From: W1P20-047 sp045118335
Lineage (GTDB): Bacteria; Actinomycetota; Coriobacteriia; Coriobacteriales; Eggerthellaceae
DNA: 64,000 nucleotides
Direction of reading: 5' to 3'
Assembly: GCA_045118335.1 (NCBI GenBank)
Contig: JBGUXY010000043.1
Location: 21,873-85,872 of the forward strand
Both the position numbers and the translations under genes were made by a program. Positions 41,496 to 49,032 of this stretch are shown in pieces; positions within the stretch are counted from its first letter, which is position 1, and each line of letters begins with the position of its first letter. The notes below the pieces were generated by a model, which had not been told where the DNA came from, made no database searches, and saw nothing but the letters and a program-made list of their open reading frames with translations.

Positions 41496-42734
41496 ATGTC
41501 GCAGATGACGCGTTTCGAGCATGGCGGCGATGTTTACACGCACGAAGGCGTGGTGGACTTTTCCGCCAACATCAACCCGTTGGGCATGCCGCGGCGGGTA
41601 CTCGATGCCTTGCGTGAAAGCGTCCAGAGCTTCGATGCGTATCCCGATTTGGAATGCCGTCAGCTGCGTGCGTCCTTGGCACGCGCCGAAGGCGTGCCTG
41701 CGAGCCAGATTCTGTGCACGGCAGGCGCCACCGATCTCATGCACCGCATCTGCACGGCTCTGAAACCTCAGAAGGCGTTGGTGACGGCCCCCTGTTTTTC
41801 CGGCTATGAACAGGCCTTGGAACAATCTGGCATTGAAATCGCCCGCCACCCCCTCCGCGAAGAAGATGGCTTTAATCTCACGGCTTCCATCCTAGAACAC
41901 ATCGTTTTGACTCCCGCAGCCAATTCTGAACATTCCATAGATGGCAAAGTCAGCGATGCCGTTTCTGGTGAGTGCAGCAGTCCTGCCGCCCACCCAAGCG
42001 CACCTTGGCGTGCGCCGCGGTCTGCACAAGGGGCCGATGCGCAGCTAGAACCGGCTGCAACGTCGGCGGCTTCCGCCGTTCGCAAAAACGGAAGAAACCT
42101 CTTGTTTTTGTGCTCGCCGAACAACCCGACAGGGCTCACGATCGATCGGGGGCTGCTCGTGCGCATCTTGGAAGCAGCTCGGCGAAGCGACGTCGTGGTG
42201 GTGCTCGACGAGTGCTTCCTCGACTTCACGCGCGAGCCTTCTGCCGTGTCGCTGTGCGATGACTTTCCCAACTTGGTGGTTATGAGGGCGTTCACGAAGC
42301 TTTTCGCCATGGCGGGATTGCGCTTGGGTTACGGCATCTGTTCCGACGCCCAGTTGATAGAGGCCATGAAGGCCGCGGGCCAGCCGTGGGCTGTATCCAC
42401 GCCAGCCCAGGTGGCGGGCGTGGCAGCGCTCGAGGAAGCTGGGTGGGCGCAGCGTACGCGCGAATATGTTGACGAGCAGCGTGCGGTCTTATGCGATGGG
42501 TTGCGGGATGCGGGAATGCGCGTCATCCCGGGGCAGGCGAACTACCTGCTGTTCCAAAGTCCTATCGAACTGTACGAGCCCCTTCTGGAACGCGGGTTTC
42601 TCATTCGCCGCTGCGCGAATTACGTGGGGCTCGATTGGAGCTGGTTTCGGATTGCGGTGCGCACCGAAGATGAGAACGCAGCGTTTCTGGCTGCGCTGGA
42701 AGACGTCGTCCGGTCTGCTTCCGGACGGCTATAA
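41496..42734 (+). CDS. cobD: L-threonine-O-3-phosphate decarboxylase CobD (class-I aminotransferase fold) with an internal insertion
   Basis: PLP enzyme producing aminopropanol phosphate for CbiB. 412 residues from the ATG at 41496 (GAGAGGGGAAGG upstream). N-terminus FEHGGDVYTHEGVVDFSANINPLG is typical of CobD; AGATDLMHRI and LFLCSPNNPTGLTIDRG follow; the PLP lysine lies in RAFTKLFAMAGLRLGYG. Residues about 140-197, between the HPLREEDGFNL and LLFLCSPNNP strands, are an Ala/Ser/Pro-rich insertion absent from typical proteins of about 360 residues. The homologous HisC is an alternative, but the B12 context supports CobD. Longer frame to 41400 not supported. Confidence 0.88.
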   Translation: MSQMTRFEHGGDVYTHEGVVDFSANINPLGMPRRVLDALRESVQSFDAYPDLECRQLRASLARAEGVPASQILCTAGATDLMHRICTALKPQKALVTAPCFSGYEQALEQSGIEIARHPLREEDGFNLTASILEHIVLTPAANSEHSIDGKVSDAVSGECSSPAAHPSAPWRAPRSAQGADAQLEPAATSAASAVRKNGRNLLFLCSPNNPTGLTIDRGLLVRILEAARRSDVVVVLDECFLDFTREPSAVSLCDDFPNLVVMRAFTKLFAMAGLRLGYGICSDAQLIEAMKAAGQPWAVSTPAQVAGVAALEEAGWAQRTREYVDEQRAVLCDGLRDAGMRVIPGQANYLLFQSPIELYEPLLERGFLIRRCANYVGLDWSWFRIAVRTEDENAAFLAALEDVVRSASGRL

Positions 42735-42746
42735 GGAGGTAGCAAG

Positions 42747-44252
42747 ATGAGCGCGAAGCCCATCATGGTGCAGGGAACGATGTCTGGCGCGGGCAAGAGC
42801 CTGCTGGTTGCAGGTCTTTGCCGCGTGTTCGCCCAAGACGGCCATCGGGTCGCCCCGTTCAAATCGCAGAACATGGCGCTGAACTCGGCCATAACTGCGA
42901 CGGGCGCTGAAATGGGTCGTGCTCAGGTGATGCAGGCGGAAGCTGCGGGCATCGAACCCGAGGCGGCCATGAATCCCGTGCTGCTCAAGCCCACCAACGA
43001 CACGGGTTCGCAGGTCATCGTGAACGGTCAGGTGCTCGGTCAGATGAGCGCCACCGACTACTACGCCTACAAGCACAACCTGAAACCCGACATCATGGCG
43101 GCTTATGACGATCTGGCCAGTCGTTTCGACATCATCGTCATCGAAGGCGCCGGCAGCCCGGCGGAGGTGAACCTCAAGGAAGACGACATCGTTAACATGG
43201 GCATGGCGAAGATGGCCAAGGCCCCTGTACTGCTTGCGGGCGATATAGACCGCGGCGGGGTGTTCGCGCAGTTGCTGGGTACGTTGATGCTGCTTGACGA
43301 CGATGAGCAGCGTATGTGCAAGGGCCTGATCGTGAACAAGTTCCGCGGTGACAAGACCATCCTTGACCCGGGCTTGGACATCTTGCGGGAACGCAGTGGT
43401 CTGCCGGTCGTCGGCGTGATCCCCTATACGCTGCTCGACATAGACGACGAGGACAGCCTTTCTGACCGCTTGAACGTGCGAAACACCGTCGATTTGATCG
43501 ACATTGCGGTCATAAGGCTGCCGAAGGTGTCGAACTTCACCGACTTCATCGCACTGGATGCCATCGAGGGTGTGGGTGTGAGGTACGTGCAACGGGCTTG
43601 CGACTTGCGTGAGCCCGACCTCATCATCATACCTGGCACGAAAAACACGCTTGCGGATCTGAAATGGATGCGCGAGTGCGGTATCGAGGCGGCCATCTTG
43701 AAGCGTGCGGCTGCAGGCACGCCGGTCTTTGGCGTGTGTGGAGGCTACCAGATGCTCGGCTTGGAGATAAGCGACCCGTTCGGTGCCGAGGGCGGTGGCA
43801 CGATGCGCGGCATGGGGCTGCTTCCCATGCGCACCGTGTTCGACCCGGAAAAACGCCAGGTGCGCGCACGGGGCCATGTGCTGCGGCTCGACGGCCCGCT
43901 CGCCGCGCTTTCGGGTGCCGCGGTTGAGGGCTACGAGATTCACATGGGGACCACCACCCTGGAAGGTGGGGTGAGCGTATGCAAGCTCGATGCAGAGAAC
44001 AACACCTCGGGTGCCGATGGATGTCACGCCGGAAACGTGTATGGTAGCTACTTGCACGGCATCTTCGACAGCAGGGAATTCACCCAGGCATTGGTGGGCG
44101 CCCTGCTTGAAGCGAAAGGTTTGGATGCAAACGACGTGCATGCTGTGGACATGAGCCGCTACAAAGAGGAGCAATACGACAAGCTTGCCCAGGTTATTCG
44201 CGAGAACATGGACATGGAACTGGTGTATCGCATCCTGAACGAAGGCATATAG
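42747..44252 (+). CDS. cbiP: Cobyric acid synthase CbiP/CobQ
   Basis: Amidates the b, d, e and g side chains of adenosylcobyrinic acid diamide using glutamine and ATP. 501 residues, standard. N-terminal VQGTMSGAGKSLLVAGLCR, RVAPFKSQNMALNSAIT, GRAQVMQAEAAGIEP, DIDRGGVFAQLLGT; C-terminal glutaminase domain with nucleophile C331 in FGVCGGYQMLG and the distal His in GSYLHGIFD. ATAAGGAGGTAGCAAG upstream is a strong ribosome binding site. Confidence 0.95.
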   Translation: MSAKPIMVQGTMSGAGKSLLVAGLCRVFAQDGHRVAPFKSQNMALNSAITATGAEMGRAQVMQAEAAGIEPEAAMNPVLLKPTNDTGSQVIVNGQVLGQMSATDYYAYKHNLKPDIMAAYDDLASRFDIIVIEGAGSPAEVNLKEDDIVNMGMAKMAKAPVLLAGDIDRGGVFAQLLGTLMLLDDDEQRMCKGLIVNKFRGDKTILDPGLDILRERSGLPVVGVIPYTLLDIDDEDSLSDRLNVRNTVDLIDIAVIRLPKVSNFTDFIALDAIEGVGVRYVQRACDLREPDLIIIPGTKNTLADLKWMRECGIEAAILKRAAAGTPVFGVCGGYQMLGLEISDPFGAEGGGTMRGMGLLPMRTVFDPEKRQVRARGHVLRLDGPLAALSGAAVEGYEIHMGTTTLEGGVSVCKLDAENNTSGADGCHAGNVYGSYLHGIFDSREFTQALVGALLEAKGLDANDVHAVDMSRYKEEQYDKLAQVIRENMDMELVYRILNEGI

Positions 44253-44290
44253 GCCGGGTCGCACCGAACCGTAACGAAAGAGGATTCGAA

Positions 44291-44947
44291 ATGAGTACTA
44301 TGGACAAACTCGAGTTCGTGAAACCGGCGGAAATCGAGACGCGCAGCTTCGAGATCATCACGAACGAGCTGGGGGATCGAGCGCTCGATCCCGAGCACGA
44401 ACTGGTCATCAAGCGCGTCATCCACACGTCGGCTGACTTCGATTACGCCGATAACCTGGTGTTTTCACCGCATGCAACGAGCATTGGCGTGCAGGCGATC
44501 AAAGACGGCTGCTCCATCGTCACCGACACGAAGATGGCAGCGTCTGGCATTAACAAACGCGTGCTCGAGCGCTTCGGTGGTACGGTGTACAACTTCATGA
44601 GCGACGCCGACGTGGCGGCAGAGGCGAAGGAGCGCGGCTGCACCCGCGCGACAATATGCATGGAACGCGCCGCTGCCTTGAACGAGCCGCTCATCTACGC
44701 CATCGGCAACGCGCCGACTGCGCTTGTGCGCCTTTACGAGATGCTGCAAGCGGGACAGATGCCCTGTCCCCCAGCTCTTATCGTGGGTGTCCCCGTGGGT
44801 TTCGTGAACGTGGTCGAGTCCAAGGAGCTCATCTGCGAGCTGGACGTTGCCCACATCGTGGCGCGCGGTCGCAAAGGCGGCAGCAACGTAGCAGCAGCCA
44901 TCTGCAACGCCCTTCTCTACATAGCAAGCAACAACGAGCGTCAGTAA
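44291..44947 (+). CDS. cbiC: Cobalt-precorrin-8 methylmutase CbiC
   Basis: Shifts the C11 methyl to C12, forming cobyrinic acid. 218 residues. Motifs: ITNELGDRALDPEHELVIKRVIH (only part spanned), RVIHTSADFDYADNL with the catalytic His, IVTDTKMAASGIN, AIGNAPTALVRLYEML and GVPVGFVNVVESKE. Last gene of the B12 run. It converges on the AraC gene with only 28 bases between stops and no clear terminator between them. Confidence 0.94.
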   Translation: MSTMDKLEFVKPAEIETRSFEIITNELGDRALDPEHELVIKRVIHTSADFDYADNLVFSPHATSIGVQAIKDGCSIVTDTKMAASGINKRVLERFGGTVYNFMSDADVAAEAKERGCTRATICMERAAALNEPLIYAIGNAPTALVRLYEMLQAGQMPCPPALIVGVPVGFVNVVESKELICELDVAHIVARGRKGGSNVAAAICNALLYIASNNERQ

Positions 44948-44975
44948 CAGCCATGAGCATATGAACCCATTCGCG

Positions 44976-45899
44976 CTACTGATCTTCCTTGTTCGATTGG
45001 GCGGCGGCGCGTGCTTGGTCGCGGTACTTGCTCGGCGTGATTCCGAAGTACTGCTTGAACACCTTGTTGAAGTAGCTGTGGTCGGAAAACCCTACCTCGT
45101 GGCAGATATCGCCCACGCTCTTGTCGGTTTTGGCCAACATGTCCTTTGCCAGATCGACGCGCAATTCGTTGACGTAGGCCCTGAAATGGCTGCCGAACTT
45201 CCTCGAGAAGATGCGACTCACGTATGAGGGGTGCACGTACACGTGTTTAGCCACCATCTCGAGCGATATCTCGTTGTTGGTGAAATTGCTCAACACGAAT
45301 TCCTGGATCGCGCACGCGACGTCGTTCTTCTCGTCGGAGTCGATTCTGGATTTGTCGATGTCCTGCTCGAGGCTCAGCGATTTCAAGACCAGGTCTTCAT
45401 CGGTGATGAGCGCCTTGGCCATCTTCGCTATCGAGACGATGAAGGAAATACCGCCCGAGGGCAAGCCCGATAGGTAGTTTCTAACGTCTTGGAGGTCCTT
45501 CACGTTGATACCCTGGGACATTGCGCCGTGTTTCATCAGCAACTCATCGGGGGAATCCGTCAGGATGGGGCCAATCTGCAGTGCGGCGACGAATGTGCCG
45601 TTGTCAAATGCAGGAACGATGATGTTGGCGAGCCCGTAGGGGCAGTTGTAGATAAAATACGACTCGTCGTTTTCGCCTTCTGAAATCTGACTGCAACGTG
45701 AGAAGAAATGATCGATAGCAGTTTCCTTGCCCGTCAACGCCTGGAGTCGCTGGCAAAAGCAATGACCCAGATGGTTGGGCGGTAGCTCCAAGGCGATTTG
45801 CGATTCTGGTCCGACAATCAGGCAATCGATATCGAGCGCGTTGCTGATTAGATGCGCTGCAGCATGGGTGCGTTCCAGAATCGACGCAGGCGTGAGCAT
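44976..45899 (-). CDS. AraC-family regulator with PocR-like sensory domain
   Basis: 307-residue transcriptional regulator, divergent from the BCCT gene. N-terminal about 170 residues look like a PocR domain: an initial helix, then Cys residues at 47, 49, 69 and 86 (HCFCQRL, FSRCSQ, YNCPYGLANIIVPAFD) with the typical C/GL...G pattern proposed to bind small hydrocarbon derivatives or metals. C-terminal about 205-307 is a double HTH of the AraC type (LEMVAKHVYVHPSYVSRIF; VGDICHEVGFSDHSYFNKVF; YFGITPSKYR). Probably controls the demethylation operon 46545-56358 and itself. PocR in Salmonella regulates propanediol/B12 genes; here the effector is unknown, perhaps the imported quaternary amine. Confidence 0.88.
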   Translation of the reverse strand: MLTPASILERTHAAAHLISNALDIDCLIVGPESQIALELPPNHLGHCFCQRLQALTGKETAIDHFFSRCSQISEGENDESYFIYNCPYGLANIIVPAFDNGTFVAALQIGPILTDSPDELLMKHGAMSQGINVKDLQDVRNYLSGLPSGGISFIVSIAKMAKALITDEDLVLKSLSLEQDIDKSRIDSDEKNDVACAIQEFVLSNFTNNEISLEMVAKHVYVHPSYVSRIFSRKFGSHFRAYVNELRVDLAKDMLAKTDKSVGDICHEVGFSDHSYFNKVFKQYFGITPSKYRDQARAAAQSNKEDQ

Positions 45900-46544
45900 G
45901 ATGACCTCTATCTCTCATCATGCGGACGCGTTCTCAGGCTTGTCTGCATACATGCGGTCAGCTCGTCTCCCGGCTTGTTGTACGGTTGCTGAGAAACAGC
46001 TGGCATTTCAACGCCATTCCGTTAGCTGACCGCTATTAGTATATAAGTGACACGACTATATAATCATTAAAAAGTTATCGCGAATAGGAAATATTTCTTT
46101 AGTTATTCCCTTAACTTGTCAATTTGTTATCAAACAAATGAAAATCAAATGCGCAGTAGCTTGCAAAAAAGAAGCTTCGATAAATACGAATGCAAGAAGA
46201 ACCTCATCGTGTGAAGAATCTGCCTCAAAGCTCCTGGATGCCAAAGCTGGTCTGCCGGATGTGGGGAAAGCAAACGTAGACAGCTTTCGACACGACACAT
46301 GATCGAAGAGCTTATCTGCAATCAGGATCCTTGCGCTGCCAGGTGAAACCATCGGTGCTCTGACGTGGATTATGCAACGGCTCGCCATGCATTGTGATTT
46401 TTGACACTCGCCACACGATATTTTTACTAAGGCAACTCTTTTTGCAATCATGGCGCTTTCGAATTCCTATCGCCTTCCATTGAATTCACCTATCGTGATT
46501 AGTGCCATGCATGGGGTCTTGGGGTACTGAAGATAGGAGAATGT
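45900..46544. promoter_or_regulatory. AT-rich divergent regulatory region between the AraC and BCCT genes
   Basis: 645 bases without a supportable gene; the middle (46030-46130) is strikingly A+T-rich. A 10-bp inverted repeat, GCGGTCAGCT at 45954-45963 and AGCTGACCGC at 46024-46033, flanks 60 bases upstream of the AraC gene and is a candidate autoregulatory site. On the minus strand TATACT (46043-46038) could be its -10. An unsupported 110-codon minus-strand frame was disregarded. Confidence 0.55.
46401..46429 (+). promoter_or_regulatory. Promoter of the BCCT/methyltransferase operon
   Basis: TTGACA at 46401-46406, a 17-base spacer and TTACTA at 46424-46429; the -35 is perfect and the -10 is fair. 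Predicted start near 46436 gives a leader of about 110 bases. The inverted repeat at 45954/46024 is nearly 400 bases upstream, so a nearer activator site probably exists but was not identified. Confidence 0.55.
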
Positions 46545-48110
46545 ATGGAAGAGGGTAAATCCAGATTCTGGAACCCGGTTTTTATCATTTCGCTCGTTGT
46601 GAGCTTGATAATCGTAGTCTGGGCAGTTGGGTTCAACGAGAACTTCTCGATCATTTCGAACCAAGTGCTCAATTTTCTAGAGGTCAGGTTCGGATGGCTG
46701 TACCTGGCTTCCGTTATGGCGATTCTAATCTTCGGTTTCGCCATTGCCTGCAGTAAATATGGCAATATCAAACTGGGGCCAGACGATTCCCAGCCTGATT
46801 ACTCCACGGTCACGTGGTTTGGCATGCTGTTTGGATGCGCTATGGGCATTGGCTTGATATTCTGGGGTCTTTCCGAGCCAGTATGCCATTTCGCAGCTGA
46901 AAACATTCCAGGTGGAATCGAGCCAGGAACCGACGCAGCTGCCATGTTCGCATTCCGGTCCACGTTCATGGACTGGACGTTCCATCCGTTTGCAATTTAC
47001 TGCGTCATGGGCATGGGCATTGGCTACATGTCGTTTCGCAAGGGCAAGCCGCAGCTGATCAGCTCGGTTCTCGAGCCGCTCGTAGGCGAGAAGCTCACGC
47101 AAGGCTGGCTCGGCAAACTCGTCGACATCCTGGCCATCTTCGCCACGGTGTGCGGCATCGTTACCTCGCTTGGCCTTGGCACGATGCAGATTGGCGCCGG
47201 CCTGTCTCATCTGACCGGTGGCGCTATCCCGAACACGTTGCTCACGCTCATCATCATCGTTGCCGTCATTTCGGTCGTCTACATCGGCACGGCTGTCATC
47301 GGCATCGACAAGGGCATCGCAACTGTGGGCAACATCAACCTGGTGCTCGCTTCCGCCCTGGTCATCCTGTGCTTCATCCTGGGTCCCACGACCGATCAGC
47401 TCAACAACCTGGTGGGTGGCGTCGGCGCCTACTTCCAGAACTTCTTCCAGGACTCGCTGCTGCTTAACACGTATGGCGATAACAGCTGGACGTATGGTTG
47501 GCGCATCTTCTACTGGGCTTGGTGGATTGCTTGGGCACCTTTCGTGGGCACTTTCATCGCTCGCATTTCCCGCGGCCGCACCATTCGCGAGTTCGTCATC
47601 GGCGCCATGGTCGTCCCCCCGCTGGTAGCTTTCATCTGGGTTTCCGTACTCGGTTCGATGCCCATCAGCCTGTTCTTCAACGGCACCTTCTCGATGGACC
47701 AGCTCGTGACGCTGTCCGGCACGCCCGAGGTGGCGCTGTTCGAGACCTTCAGCCACTATCCGCTGGGCATCGTGATCTCGCTGATCTCCCTCGTGCTGAT
47801 CATCACGTTCTTCGTGACTTCTGCAAACTCCGGTACGTTCGCCCTCTCGATGCTCTCCTCGGAAGGCGACCTGAACCCTCCGCGCAGCAAGATGATGTTC
47901 TGGGGCCTGATTCAGTCTCTGCTGGCGATTGGCATGCTCATGGCTGGCGGTTTGAAGCCCCTGCAGACGATGTCGGTAGCTTCGGCCTTCCCGTTCATGT
48001 TCATCCTGATAGCGGTCATGTTCGCCATCCCGAAGGCGCTCAAAGCCGACAGGGGGTCCGACGAGGTGATCGAAGGGGCCGAAGAAGCTTTGGAGGCCAG
48101 CACAGAATAG
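46545..48110 (+). CDS. BCCT-family quaternary-amine transporter
   Basis: 521-residue betaine/carnitine/choline transporter with about 12 TM helices. N-terminal FIISLVVSLIIVVWAVGF, the aromatic-box segment CAMGIGLIFWGLSEPVCHF (TM4), GIDKGIATVGNINLVL and TSANSGTFALSML. The TM8 motif reads WRIFYWAWWIAWAPFVGTF, the BCCT signature. No long C-terminal osmosensing tail (only about 25 acidic residues), so substrate uptake rather than osmoregulation is likely. First gene of the demethylation operon. The Trp/Gly arrangement does not fix the substrate; glycine betaine, proline betaine, carnitine or gamma-butyrobetaine are all possible. Confidence 0.93.
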   Translation: MEEGKSRFWNPVFIISLVVSLIIVVWAVGFNENFSIISNQVLNFLEVRFGWLYLASVMAILIFGFAIACSKYGNIKLGPDDSQPDYSTVTWFGMLFGCAMGIGLIFWGLSEPVCHFAAENIPGGIEPGTDAAAMFAFRSTFMDWTFHPFAIYCVMGMGIGYMSFRKGKPQLISSVLEPLVGEKLTQGWLGKLVDILAIFATVCGIVTSLGLGTMQIGAGLSHLTGGAIPNTLLTLIIIVAVISVVYIGTAVIGIDKGIATVGNINLVLASALVILCFILGPTTDQLNNLVGGVGAYFQNFFQDSLLLNTYGDNSWTYGWRIFYWAWWIAWAPFVGTFIARISRGRTIREFVIGAMVVPPLVAFIWVSVLGSMPISLFFNGTFSMDQLVTLSGTPEVALFETFSHYPLGIVISLISLVLIITFFVTSANSGTFALSMLSSEGDLNPPRSKMMFWGLIQSLLAIGMLMAGGLKPLQTMSVASAFPFMFILIAVMFAIPKALKADRGSDEVIEGAEEALEASTE

Positions 48111-48324
48111 CGGCAGTCGCCCCGTCTGCATGACCTCTCGCAATTCGGGGCAAACCCTGGCCGTGCGTCACGTTCCCCCAGCATGTGACGATGCGAACAG
48201 ACGCGCATGCATGGCGCACGGCCGCACGATTCGGCAGGAAGCCGAACTACCAACGGTAATCTCGCTCCTTTTGGGCAATGCAGCAAAGAAGGGGCGATAA
48301 AGAAACAAGGGAAAGGAAAACCTT
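48111..48324 (+). ncRNA. Structured intergenic RNA candidate between BCCT and corrinoid-protein genes
   Basis: Several perfect stems in 128 bases: GCCCCG/CGGGGC (48119-48124 with 48146-48151); an outer stem GGCCGTGCG/CGCACGGCC (48159-48167 with 48215-48223) enclosing TCAC/GTGA (48168-48171 with 48185-48188) and ATGCG/CGCAT (48191-48195 with 48204-48208), a three-way junction; and TTCGGC/GCCGAA (48230-48235 with 48241-48246). No T-run, so not plain terminators. AAGGGAAAGGAAAA precedes the next ATG. Could be a riboswitch, processing site or mRNA stabiliser; function unproven. Confidence 0.45.
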
Positions 48325-48963
48325 ATGTCTAAGCTCTCCGAACTTGCAGCATGCGTCGCAGCTGGCGATATCGCCAACGTCAAGGATCTGACCCAGGCTG
48401 CCATCGACGAAGGCAACGAGCCCATGGACGTTCTGAACACCGGTCTGGTCGAGCCCATCAACGTTTTGGGCGAAGAATTCCGTCTGGGCCACATCTACGT
48501 TCCCGAGCTGCTCGTCGCTTCCAAGGCCATGAAGGCTGGCGTCGAGGTCGTCAAGCCGCTGCTCATGGGCGAAGGCACCTCTGCTGGCAAGGCCGTCTTC
48601 GCTACCGTCGAGGGCGACATGCATGACATCGGCAAGAACCTGTGCGTCATGCTGCTCGAAAGCGCCGGCTTCGAGGTCGAGGACCTGGGCATGGACGTGG
48701 AATGCGACGACATCATCGACGCCGTGCAGGAAGACGAAGACGTCAAAATCGTCGGTCTGTCTGCAATGCTGACCACCACCATGTACAACATGCAGGACGT
48801 TATCGAGGCCCTGGAAGAGGCTGGTCTGCGTGACCGCGTCAAGGTCATCATCGGTGGCGCTCCTGTCAACAGCAAGTTCGCCGCTCAGATCGGTGCCGAC
48901 GGCTACACCGAGAACGCCCCGACGTGCGTCGAGTTCTCGCAGCAGCTCATCGCCGAGATGTAA
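48325..48963 (+). CDS. Methyltransferase-associated corrinoid protein (MttC/MtbC family)
   Basis: 212-residue carrier of the methyl group on cobalt. Residues about 1-90 are the helical cap (AAIDEGNEPMDVLNTGLVEP; HIYVPELLVASKAMKAG), about 90-212 the B12-binding Rossmann domain with the lower-ligand motif D98-x-H100-x-x-G103 (GDMHDIGKN) and GLSAMLTTTMYNM, IGGAPVNSKFA. Receives methyl from the MttB homologue and passes it to the UroD-like protein. Codon choice is strongly biased (CTG, GTC, GGC/GGT, TCC, AAG) like groEL, suggesting high expression. Confidence 0.94.
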   Translation: MSKLSELAACVAAGDIANVKDLTQAAIDEGNEPMDVLNTGLVEPINVLGEEFRLGHIYVPELLVASKAMKAGVEVVKPLLMGEGTSAGKAVFATVEGDMHDIGKNLCVMLLESAGFEVEDLGMDVECDDIIDAVQEDEDVKIVGLSAMLTTTMYNMQDVIEALEEAGLRDRVKVIIGGAPVNSKFAAQIGADGYTENAPTCVEFSQQLIAEM

Positions 48964-49032
48964 TCGGTACAGAAAAGGTACGAACCGTTCGCATCGTAAA
49001 TGTAACGGATAACCAAGAAAGAAAGGTATGAC

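Noticed and set aside
46119..46451. Minus-strand 110-codon frame in the AraC-BCCT gap
   Set aside because: No ribosome binding site or family motif, and the region is better explained as regulatory DNA with a promoter on the other strand.
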